From Thermoplasmata archaeon (GTDB lineage Archaea; Thermoplasmatota; Thermoplasmata; RBG-16-68-12): DNA of 64,000 nucleotides. Position numbers and translations under genes: made by a program. This document shows positions 8,880 through 17,314 of the stretch, piece by piece. Within the stretch, counting starts at the first letter, position 1; the number at the start of each line of letters is the position of its first letter. The notes under the pieces are model-generated. The model was not told the origin of the DNA and ran no database searches. It saw only the letters and a list, made by a program, of their open reading frames with translations. The stretch is taken from the NCBI GenBank assembly GCA_036395115.1, contig DASWDU010000005.1, forward strand, positions 96,560 through 160,559. The letters run 5' to 3'.

Positions 8880-9674
8880 TCAAGGGCCGAACGCGTCGCG
8901 AGCCGCCCCTCGGAGGAACTCGCCAAATCCGCCCGTCGGCGGGGGGATCTCCCCGCGGACGACCTCGCCCGATGCGCCGTCGAGGACGATCGCGTACGAC
9001 CGCCCGCGATATTCGTACGTCGAGAACCAGATCGGCGCATGCAGGAACTCGGCGTCCTTCACGTCGACCTGAGTCGTCGCGTCCTCGACGAGGTCGACGA
9101 GGTCCTTCAGCAGGTCGCGCTGGTGCGCATCGACGTCCTCCCGGGCGAGCCGCTCCGCCTCGTCCTCGTCGACCTCCGCGTTCAGGAAGCGGGAATCCCG
9201 CACCATGCCGGTCGTGGTGAAGGGCACCTTCAATGCGAGGGGCAGCTTGTACTCCCGCGTCGGGAAATCCCCCGAACGGCGGCCGAGGACCTTCCAGAAG
9301 TAGTCCCGCCGCAGGCTCCCGCTCCGACGCTCGTTCGTGCCCGTCCGCGTGAGGACGCCGGCGTAGGCGGTCGTCGCATCGACCTCGAAGACGTAGAACG
9401 GGAGGTAGACGCACTCGAGGGACGTGACCCGCGACGCGCGTCGCAGGTCGTCCGGCTTCATCACGCCGCCCTCCAGCCAGCCGGCGATCGTCCGCGTCGC
9501 GCCGTCCCTGTCCAACCGGGCGGCGAGCATCGAGTGCCTCAGGAGGAACGGCTTCTCCCCCTCGATCCGCGACGCGGTGCCGCAGTACGGGCACGTCACG
9601 ATGACCTCGCCCGTCGTCAGGTTCAGCGGACCGCCGCATTTCGGACAATTGATCGACTCGACGAGCTCCGGCAT
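8880..9674 (-). CDS. Zinc-ribbon protein related to the product at 13030-14112
   Basis: A 264-residue protein of unknown function. It opens with a TFIIB-like zinc ribbon (Cys10, Cys13, Cys28, Cys31) and continues with a mostly soluble alpha/beta region that contains YLPFYVFEVD near residue 90 and ends with the block HAPIWFSTYEYRGRSY..IVLDG. The same closing block occurs in the protein encoded at 13030-14112 (HAPVWFMEYQHKGKAMFILIDG), so the two are paralogues. No transmembrane helix is evident. The gene is divergent from the HtpX-like protease gene, with starts 15 bp apart; the AT-rich CCTATTATGG at about 9700-9709 is a possible promoter element for this gene. Confidence 0.75.
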   Translation of the reverse strand: MPELVESINCPKCGGPLNLTTGEVIVTCPYCGTASRIEGEKPFLLRHSMLAARLDRDGATRTIAGWLEGGVMKPDDLRRASRVTSLECVYLPFYVFEVDATTAYAGVLTRTGTNERRSGSLRRDYFWKVLGRRSGDFPTREYKLPLALKVPFTTTGMVRDSRFLNAEVDEDEAERLAREDVDAHQRDLLKDLVDLVEDATTQVDVKDAEFLHAPIWFSTYEYRGRSYAIVLDGASGEVVRGEIPPPTGGFGEFLRGAARDAFGP

Positions 9675-9689
9675 GCTTGCGCAATCCTC

Positions 9690-10784
9690 ATGCGGAGGCC
9701 CATAATAGGCCTTCCCGTGGGTTCCCTCACGGCCTTGCGTCGGGGCAGCGTCTTCACCGTCGTCCTCGTCTTCGCGTTCCTCTCGATCCTGCTGCTCCTG
9801 ATCCTCGCGGCCGCGGACTACGTCCTCCAGGCGCGGGCGTTCCCGGGGGCGTTCGGGATCGTCGTCGGGCTCGCGCTGTTCTTCATCTTCCTGCAGTGGC
9901 TCATCTCGCCGGTGATCGTCCGCTGGGCGATCCGCGGACGCCGGCCGATCACGGCGCAATCGAACCCGTGGCTCTATCAGGCCGTCGCGCAGCTGGCCGG
10001 CCAGGCCGGCGTGCCGCCGCCGACGATCTGGGAGAGCGGCGATGCCGCGCCGAACGCCTTCGTCTTCGGGCGGACGGTCGGGTCGTCGGAACTCGTCGTG
10101 ACGCGCGGCCTGCTCGAGCGGCTGAACCAGGACGAGATCCGCGCGGTCCTCGCGCACGAGATCGGACACCTGCGCCACCGCGACGTGATCATCATGACGT
10201 TCGTCTCGGCGGTGCCGCTCCTGGCCTACATCGTCGCGCGATTCGGCTTCGAGGTCATGCGGAGCGGCGCGCGGTCCCGCGGCAAGGACGCGGGCCAGGC
10301 GATCCTCCTCCTCATCCTTTCCGCGGTCGTCTCGTACGCCGTGTACTTGGTGACGCAGCTCCTCGTCCTCCACCTGTCCCGGACCCGCGAGTACTACGCG
10401 GACGCGTACAGCGGCGCGGCGACGAGAGACCCGCACCTCCTCGCCTCCGCCCTGACGAAGATCACGTACGGCCTGTCGCTCGCCCGCGAGGACTCGGAGC
10501 CGTCCGGCCTGCGGGCGTTCATGATCGGCGATCCGGTCAAGGCCGCGGAAGACTACGACGAACTGAGGGAGAAGATGAACCAATACGACCTCGACCGAGA
10601 CGGACAGATCGACGCCTACGAGCTCCAGCGGGCGATCGAGATGGAGCGGAAGAGCCACTGGCGCCGCGCGAACGAGCTGTTCGGGACGCACCCGCCGACC
10701 TACCAGCGGATCCTGATGCTCGAGGAGATGGAGGAGGAAATCAAGAAGGGCGGCCTCCCTCCGAACATCTACCACTTGGTCTGA
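9690..10784 (+). CDS. htpX: HtpX-like M48 membrane protease with an EF-hand loop
   Basis: A 364-residue integral membrane zinc protease of family M48, expected to degrade damaged membrane proteins. Two N-terminal transmembrane segments (about 21-43 and 55-77) precede the catalytic motif HEIGH (156-160); Glu234 in REYYAD is the third zinc ligand. Two more hydrophobic segments (about 168-187 and 203-228) lie between them. Residues 300-311 (DLDRDGQIDAYE) match the canonical calcium-binding EF-hand loop at every key position, which is not a normal part of HtpX. The family motif THPPTYQRI follows. Start at ATG 9690; GTG 9717 is an in-frame alternative. The neighbours are zinc-ribbon and SPFH genes. 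Confidence 0.88.
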   Translation: MRRPIIGLPVGSLTALRRGSVFTVVLVFAFLSILLLLILAAADYVLQARAFPGAFGIVVGLALFFIFLQWLISPVIVRWAIRGRRPITAQSNPWLYQAVAQLAGQAGVPPPTIWESGDAAPNAFVFGRTVGSSELVVTRGLLERLNQDEIRAVLAHEIGHLRHRDVIIMTFVSAVPLLAYIVARFGFEVMRSGARSRGKDAGQAILLLILSAVVSYAVYLVTQLLVLHLSRTREYYADAYSGAATRDPHLLASALTKITYGLSLAREDSEPSGLRAFMIGDPVKAAEDYDELREKMNQYDLDRDGQIDAYELQRAIEMERKSHWRRANELFGTHPPTYQRILMLEEMEEEIKKGGLPPNIYHLV

Positions 10785-10796
10785 CGACCGATCGGC

Positions 10797-11240
10797 TCAG
10801 GGGATGTGTCGGCGCTGCGCGCGACGGACCGCGTCGTGCTCGGCGTCCCGCGCCATGACGAAGATCGCCCCGAGGACGATGATCACGAGGACGGACAGCA
10901 GGATGAGGTACAGCAGCTTCGCGAGGTCGCCCGAGCCTCCCGTGAAGATTGAGCCGTAGAAGCTGCCCGCGCCGATGACGAAGAACCCTCCGGCCAGGGG
11001 GCGCGCGATCTTGCGGTCGTGCGTCGCGGCGAAGAGCATGTAGAACCCGAGCGCGAAGATCATCGAGCAAAGTCCGGTCCACCAGAGCCGTTCGTCGAGC
11101 CGCATCGTCGCGACGAACAGGATGAACCCGAAGATGCTCGCTAGGACGATCGTGCCGATCGCGCCGATCGCCATGAGGACCGTCGTCGAGAGGTGGGGCA
11201 CCGCGGGCCCGCCCGGTGCGGGGGCCGGAACCGGTTCCAT
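10797..11240 (-). CDS. Four-helix integral membrane protein of unknown function
   Basis: A 147-residue protein with a proline-rich N-terminus and four predicted transmembrane helices (about residues 18-45, 53-71, 80-96 and 108-130), ending in a basic cytoplasmic tail. I do not recognise a family. It is the last gene of a three-gene minus-strand operon, only 4 bp downstream of the SPFH protein gene, and it converges with the HtpX-like gene. Context suggests a role in the same membrane-associated complex as the SPFH protein, but this is inferred. Confidence 0.7.
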   Translation of the reverse strand: MEPVPAPAPGGPAVPHLSTTVLMAIGAIGTIVLASIFGFILFVATMRLDERLWWTGLCSMIFALGFYMLFAATHDRKIARPLAGGFFVIGAGSFYGSIFTGGSGDLAKLLYLILLSVLVIIVLGAIFVMARDAEHDAVRRAQRRHIP

Positions 11241-11244
11241 CGGA

Positions 11245-12417
11245 TCAGCCCTGGACGGCCTTGCCGCATTCCGGGCAGAACTTCATGTTGCCCGGGACCT
11301 CGTGGCCGTCCGGACACTTCCGGAACTGGGGCGCGCCGCATTCCCCGCAGAACTTCAGTCCCGGGGGCACGGGCTTGCCGCACTTCACGCACGGCTTGCT
11401 GCCCGCGGCGACGGTCGTGTCGGCCCCGCAGTTCCCGCAGAACTTCGTCGTCAAAGGGTTCATCGTGCCGCACTTCGGACACGGTTTCTGCGGGGGTTGC
11501 CCCTGGGCGATCATCCCCGGCACCTGCGACGCCATCCCGTATCCGAGGCCGATCCCGGCCCCGAGCCCGATGCCCGTGCCGGCGCCGCCGGAGGGGTTCG
11601 CCGCCGCGGATTTCATCGAATCCGCGAGGGCGAATTGCTGGTACGCCTGCGCGTTCGTCCGGCCGAGCACCTTCGCCGAGGCCATCTTCTCGAGGGCCTC
11701 CTTGATCGTGTCCGGGAGCGGGATGTTCAGCCCGCTGATCTGGATGATCTCCATTCCGAGGGTCACGAAGTGCGGCTTCGAGTTCGCAAGCGTGCCTTGC
11801 TCGATGTCGTTCAGGCTCATGGCGAAGTCGACGACCTTCAATCCGTTCGACTTCATCTTGCCGAGCGTGACGTTCAGCTGCTTGACGAGCTCCTGCTTGA
11901 TCCGCTCCTCGACGTCCGCCGAGGTCGCGGCGCCGAACGTCCCGACGAACTGGTTGATGAACGTCTCCGGATCCTTGATCCGGTACCGGAAGTCCCCGAA
12001 CGCCCGGAGCTGGACCATGTCGAAGTCCGGGTCCTGGAAGAGGAACGCGTCCTGCGTTCCGAATTTGCCGTCGAAGATGCGCTTCTGGAGGTAGTACACC
12101 TCCGCCTGCTGGACGACGCCGGACAGGGCCTTAATCAAGTTGCCCAGGATCGGCGCGTTCTGCGACGTGAGCGCGTACCGGTCCGGCCGGTCGAGGTAGG
12201 CGAGGACCTTCCCGTCGCGGTAGAACACCGCGATCTCGTCCTCCCGGACGACGATGTTGTCGTTCATCCGGATGTTGCGGGGGACCTTCCACATGATGTT
12301 GCTGCGCTTGAACTGGTCGTCCCACGCGATCGTCATGCTGCCGGTGAAGCCTTCCGTCCGGCCCGCCGTCTGATCCGTCCGTCGCCCGCCGCCGAAGAAG
12401 AACGCAATGGGGATCAT
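11245..12417 (-). CDS. SPFH-domain protein with C-terminal double zinc ribbon
   Basis: A 390-residue protein combining an SPFH/band-7-like domain (about residues 40-230, with the typical FRYRIKDPETF..QFVG pattern) with a glycine-rich linker and a C-terminal array of zinc-ribbon knuckles (CPKCG, CGNCG, CVKCG, CGECG, CPECG). It belongs to the group often annotated virion-core-protein-like or YdjI-like; these form membrane-associated oligomeric scaffolds, frequently near HtpX-type proteases. There is no transmembrane segment beyond a short hydrophobic N-terminus. The ATG at 12417 is preceded by AGGTGA at Shine-Dalgarno distance. The stop of the upstream gene is 5 bp away, so the two are co-transcribed. 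Confidence 0.82.
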   Translation of the reverse strand: MIPIAFFFGGGRRTDQTAGRTEGFTGSMTIAWDDQFKRSNIMWKVPRNIRMNDNIVVREDEIAVFYRDGKVLAYLDRPDRYALTSQNAPILGNLIKALSGVVQQAEVYYLQKRIFDGKFGTQDAFLFQDPDFDMVQLRAFGDFRYRIKDPETFINQFVGTFGAATSADVEERIKQELVKQLNVTLGKMKSNGLKVVDFAMSLNDIEQGTLANSKPHFVTLGMEIIQISGLNIPLPDTIKEALEKMASAKVLGRTNAQAYQQFALADSMKSAAANPSGGAGTGIGLGAGIGLGYGMASQVPGMIAQGQPPQKPCPKCGTMNPLTTKFCGNCGADTTVAAGSKPCVKCGKPVPPGLKFCGECGAPQFRKCPDGHEVPGNMKFCPECGKAVQG

Positions 12418-12422
12418 CGATA

Positions 12423-12944
12423 TCACCTCACTTGGATGCCAGTGACCGCGTTGGTCCGGGACTTCCAAGTCGACTCGAACCCCGCGATCGCCTCGCGGAG
12501 CCCCTTGACGGCCGCCTCGAGGCTCTTCGGGTCGCCGGCATCCCGGACCATCGGGACGACCGCGGCGGCCTTGTCGAGCGACTCGATCATCGCGTAGTCG
12601 TACTCGTACAGCCGGTCGAGCTCCGTCTCTTTGATCTGGATCGTCGCGCTGAGGCCGGAGTACCCGCCCTCCGCGTGCCGGATCTTCGCTTCGAGGCCTT
12701 CGATCGTGAAGATGACGTTCCCGATCCCCTGGAGGCCCAGTTTGCCGTCCATCGCCATGCCGTCGCGGATGTCCTCGAGGTCCCCGCGGACGCCCTTCAG
12801 CTGGTTCGCCAGCTGGATGCGCAGCAGGTTGTCCGCCGCGCGGATGTCCTCGCGCCGACGGTACCCGGCGTACCCCGGGATGACGAGCTGGATCTTCTTC
12901 AGGAGTCCTCGGTCTTGTTCGACGCGGTCACGGATGTCGGGCAT
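12423..12944 (-). CDS. Helical (coiled-coil-like) partner of the SPFH protein
   Basis: A 173-residue, highly charged, mostly alpha-helical protein with no signal or membrane segment. Helices at about 45-70 and 95-130 show coiled-coil-like heptads. It resembles small helical proteins found beside SPFH/zinc-ribbon genes in bacteria and archaea, but I cannot assign a family. I prefer ATG 12944 to the in-frame upstream ATG at 12968 because GGGAG lies about 9 bp before it. A TATA-like CTAAATAC about 45 bp upstream would start the operon that includes the SPFH gene and the four-helix membrane protein gene. Confidence 0.7.
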   Translation of the reverse strand: MPDIRDRVEQDRGLLKKIQLVIPGYAGYRRREDIRAADNLLRIQLANQLKGVRGDLEDIRDGMAMDGKLGLQGIGNVIFTIEGLEAKIRHAEGGYSGLSATIQIKETELDRLYEYDYAMIESLDKAAAVVPMVRDAGDPKSLEAAVKGLREAIAGFESTWKSRTNAVTGIQVR

Positions 12945-13029
12945 GGTGTTGTTCTCCCGGCGCTTCACGCACTACGAGCTTCCGTCTGTATTTAGGGTTG
13001 TGGATGGAACTCCACGGGTCTCCCGCGTC

Positions 13030-14112
13030 TCACCATAGGGCGAAGGACGGCCTCTCGCCATCCATCACCTGTCCGGAGTGTCCGTCGATGAGGATGAACA
13101 TCGCCTTGCCCTTGTGCTGGTACTCCATGAACCAGACGGGGGCGTGCAGCAACTCGCCGTCGTACGTCGTCGGATATACCTGGATCGACTCGAGCGTGTC
13201 GACGCGCTTCTTCGCTTCCTTCTCGATGAACTTGTGCGCGAGCGCTTGCGCCTGGGCTTTCGCCTCCGGCTCCCCGACATCGCCGCTCTGGACGTCGACG
13301 CCGCCCGTCGAGCGCTTGTCGAAGTTCAACTTGTTCTGCAGTTGGAACTGGAAGCCGTCGTCCGGCTGGTACTTCGAGTACCCGCGGACCGCGACGACCG
13401 GGATGTTGTACTGCATCTGGATCCGGTCCCGGACGCGGACGACCTGCGGCTGGGTCTGCACCGAATGCTGCTGCCGGTTCTGCGCGCCCGCGGCGGCCGC
13501 GGCGATCGTGAGGGCGAACAGCGCGGCGCCCGCGGCTTTCTTCGTGCCCGTGTCGCCGTGGGCCATCATGCCGACGCCCGCGCCCCCACCGACGTTCTTC
13601 GTCCCCTGGAAGTCCGCGACGACGGAGGTCGGGACGACCCAGTACGGGACGTATTTCAGGGTGACCTGACCGAGCTCCGAGCGCTCCGCGACCTTTCGGC
13701 GGAACACGCCTTTGTTCAGCCACTTGCCGCCCGCCTCGAGCGCCTGCTCGTTCGAGATGCGGCTGTCGAGCATGAAGTGCTTCTGGATGATCTCCGCGGC
13801 ACCGCCCGCGCCCATCGTCGTCACCGCGCCGCAGTACTCGCACACGACGAGCGCGAGGCCTCCGGACGGCTTCATCGGGCCGCCGCACGAACTGCATTTC
13901 AGGCTCTGCGGCATCGGCGGCGCCGCCATCGGCTGCACGGCGACGGTCGGGTTGTACGCCGGGCCCATCGGAGCCGCGCTCGGGTATCCCGGGGCCACCG
14001 GCGGCACGCCGGGGGCTGCCTGAGCCGGAGCGACGACGCCTTGCTTGGCGCCGCAAACGTTGCAGAATACCGATCCGTCCGCGATCCGTCCGCCGCACTG
14101 ATTGCAGAACAG
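13030..14112 (-). CDS. Double zinc-ribbon protein with apparent CTG start, paralogue of 8880-9674
   Basis: A 360-residue protein of unknown function. Right after the proposed first codon comes a zinc ribbon (CNQC and CNVC), then an alanine/proline-rich linker, a second ribbon (CSSC and CEYC), and a domain that shares the closing block HAPVWFMEYQHKGKAMFILIDG with the product of 8880-9674. A weakly hydrophobic alanine-rich stretch (GAALFALTIAAAAAG) lies in the middle. No ATG, GTG or TTG is available before the first ribbon in this frame. A CTG at 14112 sits 7 bp after GGAGG, where proteins of this type normally have M-F-C. If CTG is not used, the first standard start is GTG 14007, which would remove the first ribbon. 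Confidence 0.72.
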   Translation of the reverse strand: MFCNQCGGRIADGSVFCNVCGAKQGVVAPAQAAPGVPPVAPGYPSAAPMGPAYNPTVAVQPMAAPPMPQSLKCSSCGGPMKPSGGLALVVCEYCGAVTTMGAGGAAEIIQKHFMLDSRISNEQALEAGGKWLNKGVFRRKVAERSELGQVTLKYVPYWVVPTSVVADFQGTKNVGGGAGVGMMAHGDTGTKKAAGAALFALTIAAAAAGAQNRQQHSVQTQPQVVRVRDRIQMQYNIPVVAVRGYSKYQPDDGFQFQLQNKLNFDKRSTGGVDVQSGDVGEPEAKAQAQALAHKFIEKEAKKRVDTLESIQVYPTTYDGELLHAPVWFMEYQHKGKAMFILIDGHSGQVMDGERPSFALW

Positions 14113-14281
14113 GGAGAAGCCTCCTATTCGACGGCCTAGGCAACTTCGCCTTACTTAAGAATTTCTCCCTGAGTTTCGTTGCGCGTAGTTCACATCCGAG
14201 CCGCCGGCCCGCCTCAATGACCGGGGATAGCAAACCTATAACGTCGGGAGGCGTCTGCGCAGACCGGATCGGGAGGACGCC

Positions 14282-15601
14282 GTGACGGGTTTCATGAGCC
14301 GCACCCTTGCGACATTCTTCGCGCTCGGCCCCGCGGACCTTCGGAATCTCGCCTTCCTCTACTTCGCGACGTTCATCATGCGGGCTGCCGCGTTCGCGGG
14401 AGTGGCGGTGATGCAAGACGTGAGCGCCCGGACCCTCGATGCGTTCGGGCGCGGGCTCCTCTTCGCCGTCTATCCGCTCGCAGAGATCGCGACGGTCGGC
14501 TATCTCGGCACGCAGTGCGACCGCGTCGGGCGGAAGCGGATCCTCGTCTTCGCACATCTCGTCACCGCCGCGGCCGTGTTCCTGTTCATCCCGAGCATCA
14601 GTCCCGTCGTCGCTCCGGGCGTCCAACCGCTACTCATCGCGGCGTTTTTCGCGATGTTCGGGATCGGCGCGGCGGCGAAGGTCGCGTCGACGCTCGCGAT
14701 GATCAACGACCACTCGAGCCGCGCGAACCGGGCGCAGCTCATGGCGTTCTTCGACCTCGTGACGTTCGGCGGCCTCGTCGGGGGCTTCGGCTCGGCGTTC
14801 CTCGCCCTCAACGCGTTCCACGTCTCGGATGAGGCCGTCCTCGCGGTCAGTGGCTTCGGCGTGACGGCGAGCGTCATCATGGTCCAGTTCCTCGTCCGGG
14901 AGACCCCCTTCACCCCGGAGACGCAGCGCGGGACCGTCGAGCTCCTCCGCACGGTCTTGCGGAACCGAGACATTCAGCGGCTCCTCCCGGTCTACGTGCC
15001 CGTGGTCGCCCTGTACGGCTACGTCCTCACCTTCACGGACAACCTCCTCGGAACAGGGAGCGAGGGTTCGGCGACGGCGGGACAACTCCTCGTCATCGTG
15101 GCGTCCCTCGGGATCCCGCTCGGCGCCTCGCTCGCGGTGAGCGGGCGGATCTCCGATCGCGCGCGGCTGCGCCGCCCGTTCATGGCCCTCGGCCTCGCGT
15201 GTTTCGGCGCCCTCGCGATCCTGCTGGCCCTGGCGACGCGGCCCGGAGGCGGCACGGACACGGCGCAGCTGGTATCCCGATGGCCCCTGATCGCAATCTT
15301 CGCGGCGGGCGCCGGGACGTTCCCGCCCGCGGCGCTCGCCTACCTGGGGGACGTCGTCGGCCACGCCGTCACCGGCACGGCGTTCGGAATCTACTCGGTC
15401 ATCTTCGGATCCGGGCTGATCGTCGGGCCCGTCCTGGGCGGCGCGTTGACGCAGGCCCTCGGGCCCCTCGCGTTCGCCGTGATCGCCCTCGGCCTCATCG
15501 GTATCTCGGCCGCCGGCATCGTGTTCATCCGCGAGCCGCTGAAATTCCCGCGGACGCCGATGGGCCCGGAGACCGTCGCGCCGCCCCCGGGCAAGCGCTG
15601 A
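14282..15601 (+). CDS. Major facilitator superfamily transporter
   Basis: A 439-residue membrane transporter with about 12 hydrophobic segments. The loop after the second helix carries the MFS signature-like sequence GTQCDRVGRKRILV (family motif G-x3-D-R-x-G-R-R/K). A long central loop (TPFTPETQRGT) separates the two six-helix halves. The substrate cannot be told from sequence; drug-like efflux or metabolite transport are both possible. The GTG start at 14282 follows GGGAGGA at good Shine-Dalgarno spacing, and a TATA-like CCTATAACG lies about 45 bp upstream. ATG 14294 is an in-frame alternative. Confidence 0.85.
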   Translation: MTGFMSRTLATFFALGPADLRNLAFLYFATFIMRAAAFAGVAVMQDVSARTLDAFGRGLLFAVYPLAEIATVGYLGTQCDRVGRKRILVFAHLVTAAAVFLFIPSISPVVAPGVQPLLIAAFFAMFGIGAAAKVASTLAMINDHSSRANRAQLMAFFDLVTFGGLVGGFGSAFLALNAFHVSDEAVLAVSGFGVTASVIMVQFLVRETPFTPETQRGTVELLRTVLRNRDIQRLLPVYVPVVALYGYVLTFTDNLLGTGSEGSATAGQLLVIVASLGIPLGASLAVSGRISDRARLRRPFMALGLACFGALAILLALATRPGGGTDTAQLVSRWPLIAIFAAGAGTFPPAALAYLGDVVGHAVTGTAFGIYSVIFGSGLIVGPVLGGALTQALGPLAFAVIALGLIGISAAGIVFIREPLKFPRTPMGPETVAPPPGKR

Positions 15602-15672
15602 TCCGCCGTCCGTGGGCGCACCTGATTCTGGCGTCGCCGGATTGAAGTACCCACGGCCTCGTCGCACGGGAC

Positions 15673-16179
15673 GTGGCGTCGAGCACGTCGAGCCTCCTGG
15701 ACCTCGACCCGATCGCCTACTTCGCGATGGGCGGATTCGCGCTGTTCTTCGGACTGTTCTTCCTCGTGTTCCTCTGGGACATCCCCCTCTTCCTGTACCT
15801 ATGCGGGCCGATCACGTTCATCCCGGGCGTCATCGCGCTCACAATCGGCATCGCCCAGTGGCGGCGCGAGCGTGCCGTCCTCGAGTTCGCGGAGTGGGTC
15901 AAGTCGCAACGGCGCGTCAAGATGGACCTCATGGCCCAGCGGATCGGCAAGACGCGGTACGAGACGGAGAAGTTGCTCGGCAAGGCGCTGAACGAGGGCC
16001 TTGTGAAAGGAGCGATCGACCGCACGACCGACGAGTTCGTCCTTGAAGAGGCCGGGAGGGAGGAACACTTCGTTGGGCAGTGCTCGCATTGCGGCGGGAA
16101 CGTGGACACGTGGTACTTCCCGGAGGAGCGGGTCACCTGCCCGTACTGCCAGCGTGCCGTCACGGTCGTTTCGGGCTGA
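15673..16179 (+). CDS. Membrane/winged-helix-like/zinc-ribbon protein (first of tandem pair)
   Basis: A 168-residue protein with two transmembrane helices (about 15-36 and 43-61), a cytoplasmic helix-turn-helix-like region (LMAQRIGKTRYETEKLLGKA) and a C-terminal zinc ribbon (CSHC and CPYC). The order is the same as in the product of 16244-16819, and both share the phrase DRTTDEFV, so they arose by tandem duplication. A membrane-tethered DNA- or protein-binding role is plausible, for example sensing membrane state, but no family function is known to me. It starts with GTG. Confidence 0.72.
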   Translation: MASSTSSLLDLDPIAYFAMGGFALFFGLFFLVFLWDIPLFLYLCGPITFIPGVIALTIGIAQWRRERAVLEFAEWVKSQRRVKMDLMAQRIGKTRYETEKLLGKALNEGLVKGAIDRTTDEFVLEEAGREEHFVGQCSHCGGNVDTWYFPEERVTCPYCQRAVTVVSG

Positions 16180-16243
16180 CGCGACCATCCGCGGACGGCC
16201 CGCCGCGTGATTCAAGTAGGATCCGCGGCCCTATCCCGGAGGG

Positions 16244-16819
16244 ATGTCCTCGGAACCCTCGGAGCCGGTGCTGCCGCCGAGGTCTTCCTCGTGGCGGTAC
16301 AAGGACACCACGTATTTCATCGTGGGTGCCCTCCTGCTCATGGGTGGCATCACCGGCATCACCGCGGAGCTCGTCGGGGAGCCGTCGGAGTCGACCCGGC
16401 TCTTCGCCTTTGTCATGTGTTCGGCCGTGGGCCTGTTCCCGGGCGCCCTCCTCGTCCTCTTTGGCTGGAGAGCGCACAAGGAGGAAACGAGCCTCATCGA
16501 GTTCTCCGCGTGGATCAGGACGTATCGCCGCATCCCGCTGAACGACCTCGCGCGGAATCTCGGGAAGACGCGGTTCGAGACGGAGAAGGTCCTCGCGAAG
16601 GCCGTGGACCGAGGGCTCGTCTACGGGGTCGTCGATCGGACGACGGACGAGTTCGTCGTCCAGACGATGCTCGGGCAGCAGATCTTCGTCGAGGTGTGCC
16701 CCCATTGCGGCGCACGCGTCAACCGATGGTTTCTGCCGGAAGACCGGTTCGTGTGTTCTTATTGCAACCAAGCGATCCTGGCGTCCGACGTCGGCTCTCC
16801 CTCGGGAACTGCGAGGTGA
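16244..16819 (+). CDS. Membrane/winged-helix-like/zinc-ribbon protein (second of tandem pair)
   Basis: A 191-residue paralogue of the product just upstream. Two transmembrane helices (about 24-45 and 53-72) are followed by the helix-turn-helix-like segment LARNLGKTRFETEKVLAKA, the shared DRTTDEFV motif and a zinc ribbon (CPHC and CSYC). The N-terminus has an extra serine/proline-rich stretch of about 17 residues. Both copies keep all zinc ligands, so both are probably functional. The function is unknown; membrane-tethered regulator or adaptor is the best guess. Confidence 0.72.
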   Translation: MSSEPSEPVLPPRSSSWRYKDTTYFIVGALLLMGGITGITAELVGEPSESTRLFAFVMCSAVGLFPGALLVLFGWRAHKEETSLIEFSAWIRTYRRIPLNDLARNLGKTRFETEKVLAKAVDRGLVYGVVDRTTDEFVVQTMLGQQIFVEVCPHCGARVNRWFLPEDRFVCSYCNQAILASDVGSPSGTAR

Positions 16820-16831
16820 GAGGTCACCATT

Positions 16832-16841
16832 CTTAAATATC
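16832..16841 (+). promoter_or_regulatory. TATA-like promoter element of the str operon
   Basis: CTTAAATATC matches the archaeal TATA consensus and lies about 40 bp before the rpsL start. The leader between them contains GGGGTG, a Shine-Dalgarno-like sequence 4 bp before the GTG. Confidence 0.55.
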
Positions 16842-16881
16842 ACATGCCGGTTAGGACGATCTCCTCCCGTCGGGGTGCATC

Positions 16882-17310
16882 GTGGCTCGCGGATTGTTCG
16901 CAGCGCGGAAGCTCAAGGGCGAACGCCAGACGCGACGCTGGTCCGACCGGTACTACAAGAGGCGCGTGCAGCACCTTAAGGAGAAATCGGACCCGCTCGA
17001 GGGATCGCCTCAGGGGAAGGGCATCGTCCTCGAGAAGGTCGCGATCGAGGCGAAGCAGCCGAACTCCGCGCTGCGGAAGTGCGTGAAGGTCCAGCTGATC
17101 AAGAACGGCCGCCAGGTGACCGCGTTCGCGGTCGGCGACGGCGCGATCAACTTCATCGACGAGCACGACGAGGTCCTCGTCGAAGGGATCGGCGGCCGCA
17201 TGGGGCGCTCGTACGGCGACATCCCGGGCGTCCGGTACAAGGTCATCCAGGTAAACGGCGTCTCGCTCGACGAGCTCGTCCGCGGGCGGAAAGAGAAGCC
17301 CGTGAGGTGA
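16882..17310 (+). CDS. rpsL: 30S ribosomal protein uS12
   Basis: A 142-residue archaeal/eukaryal-type uS12 (S23e-like), part of the decoding centre of the small subunit. The conserved [15 protein letters not shown] block and the [17 protein letters not shown] loop are intact, and the length matches archaeal members. It starts with GTG and is the first gene of the str operon. uS7 begins 4 bp after its stop. Confidence 0.97.
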   Translation: MARGLFAARKLKGERQTRRWSDRYYKRRVQHLKEKSDPLEGSPQGKGIVLEKVAIEAKQPNSALRKCVKVQLIKNGRQVTAFAVGDGAINFIDEHDEVLVEGIGGRMGRSYGDIPGVRYKVIQVNGVSLDELVRGRKEKPVR

Positions 17311-17314
17311 AGGG

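Noticed and set aside
8880..10775. 631-codon minus-strand open frame spanning both the zinc-ribbon protein and the HtpX region
   Set aside because: The part opposite htpX is a low-complexity shadow of the protease gene. Only the last 264 codons form a real protein, beginning at 9674.
9707..10858. Second plus-strand frame across htpX
   Set aside because: Arg/Pro/Gly-rich sequence without motifs; a typical shadow frame in GC-rich DNA. The M48 motifs are in the other frame.
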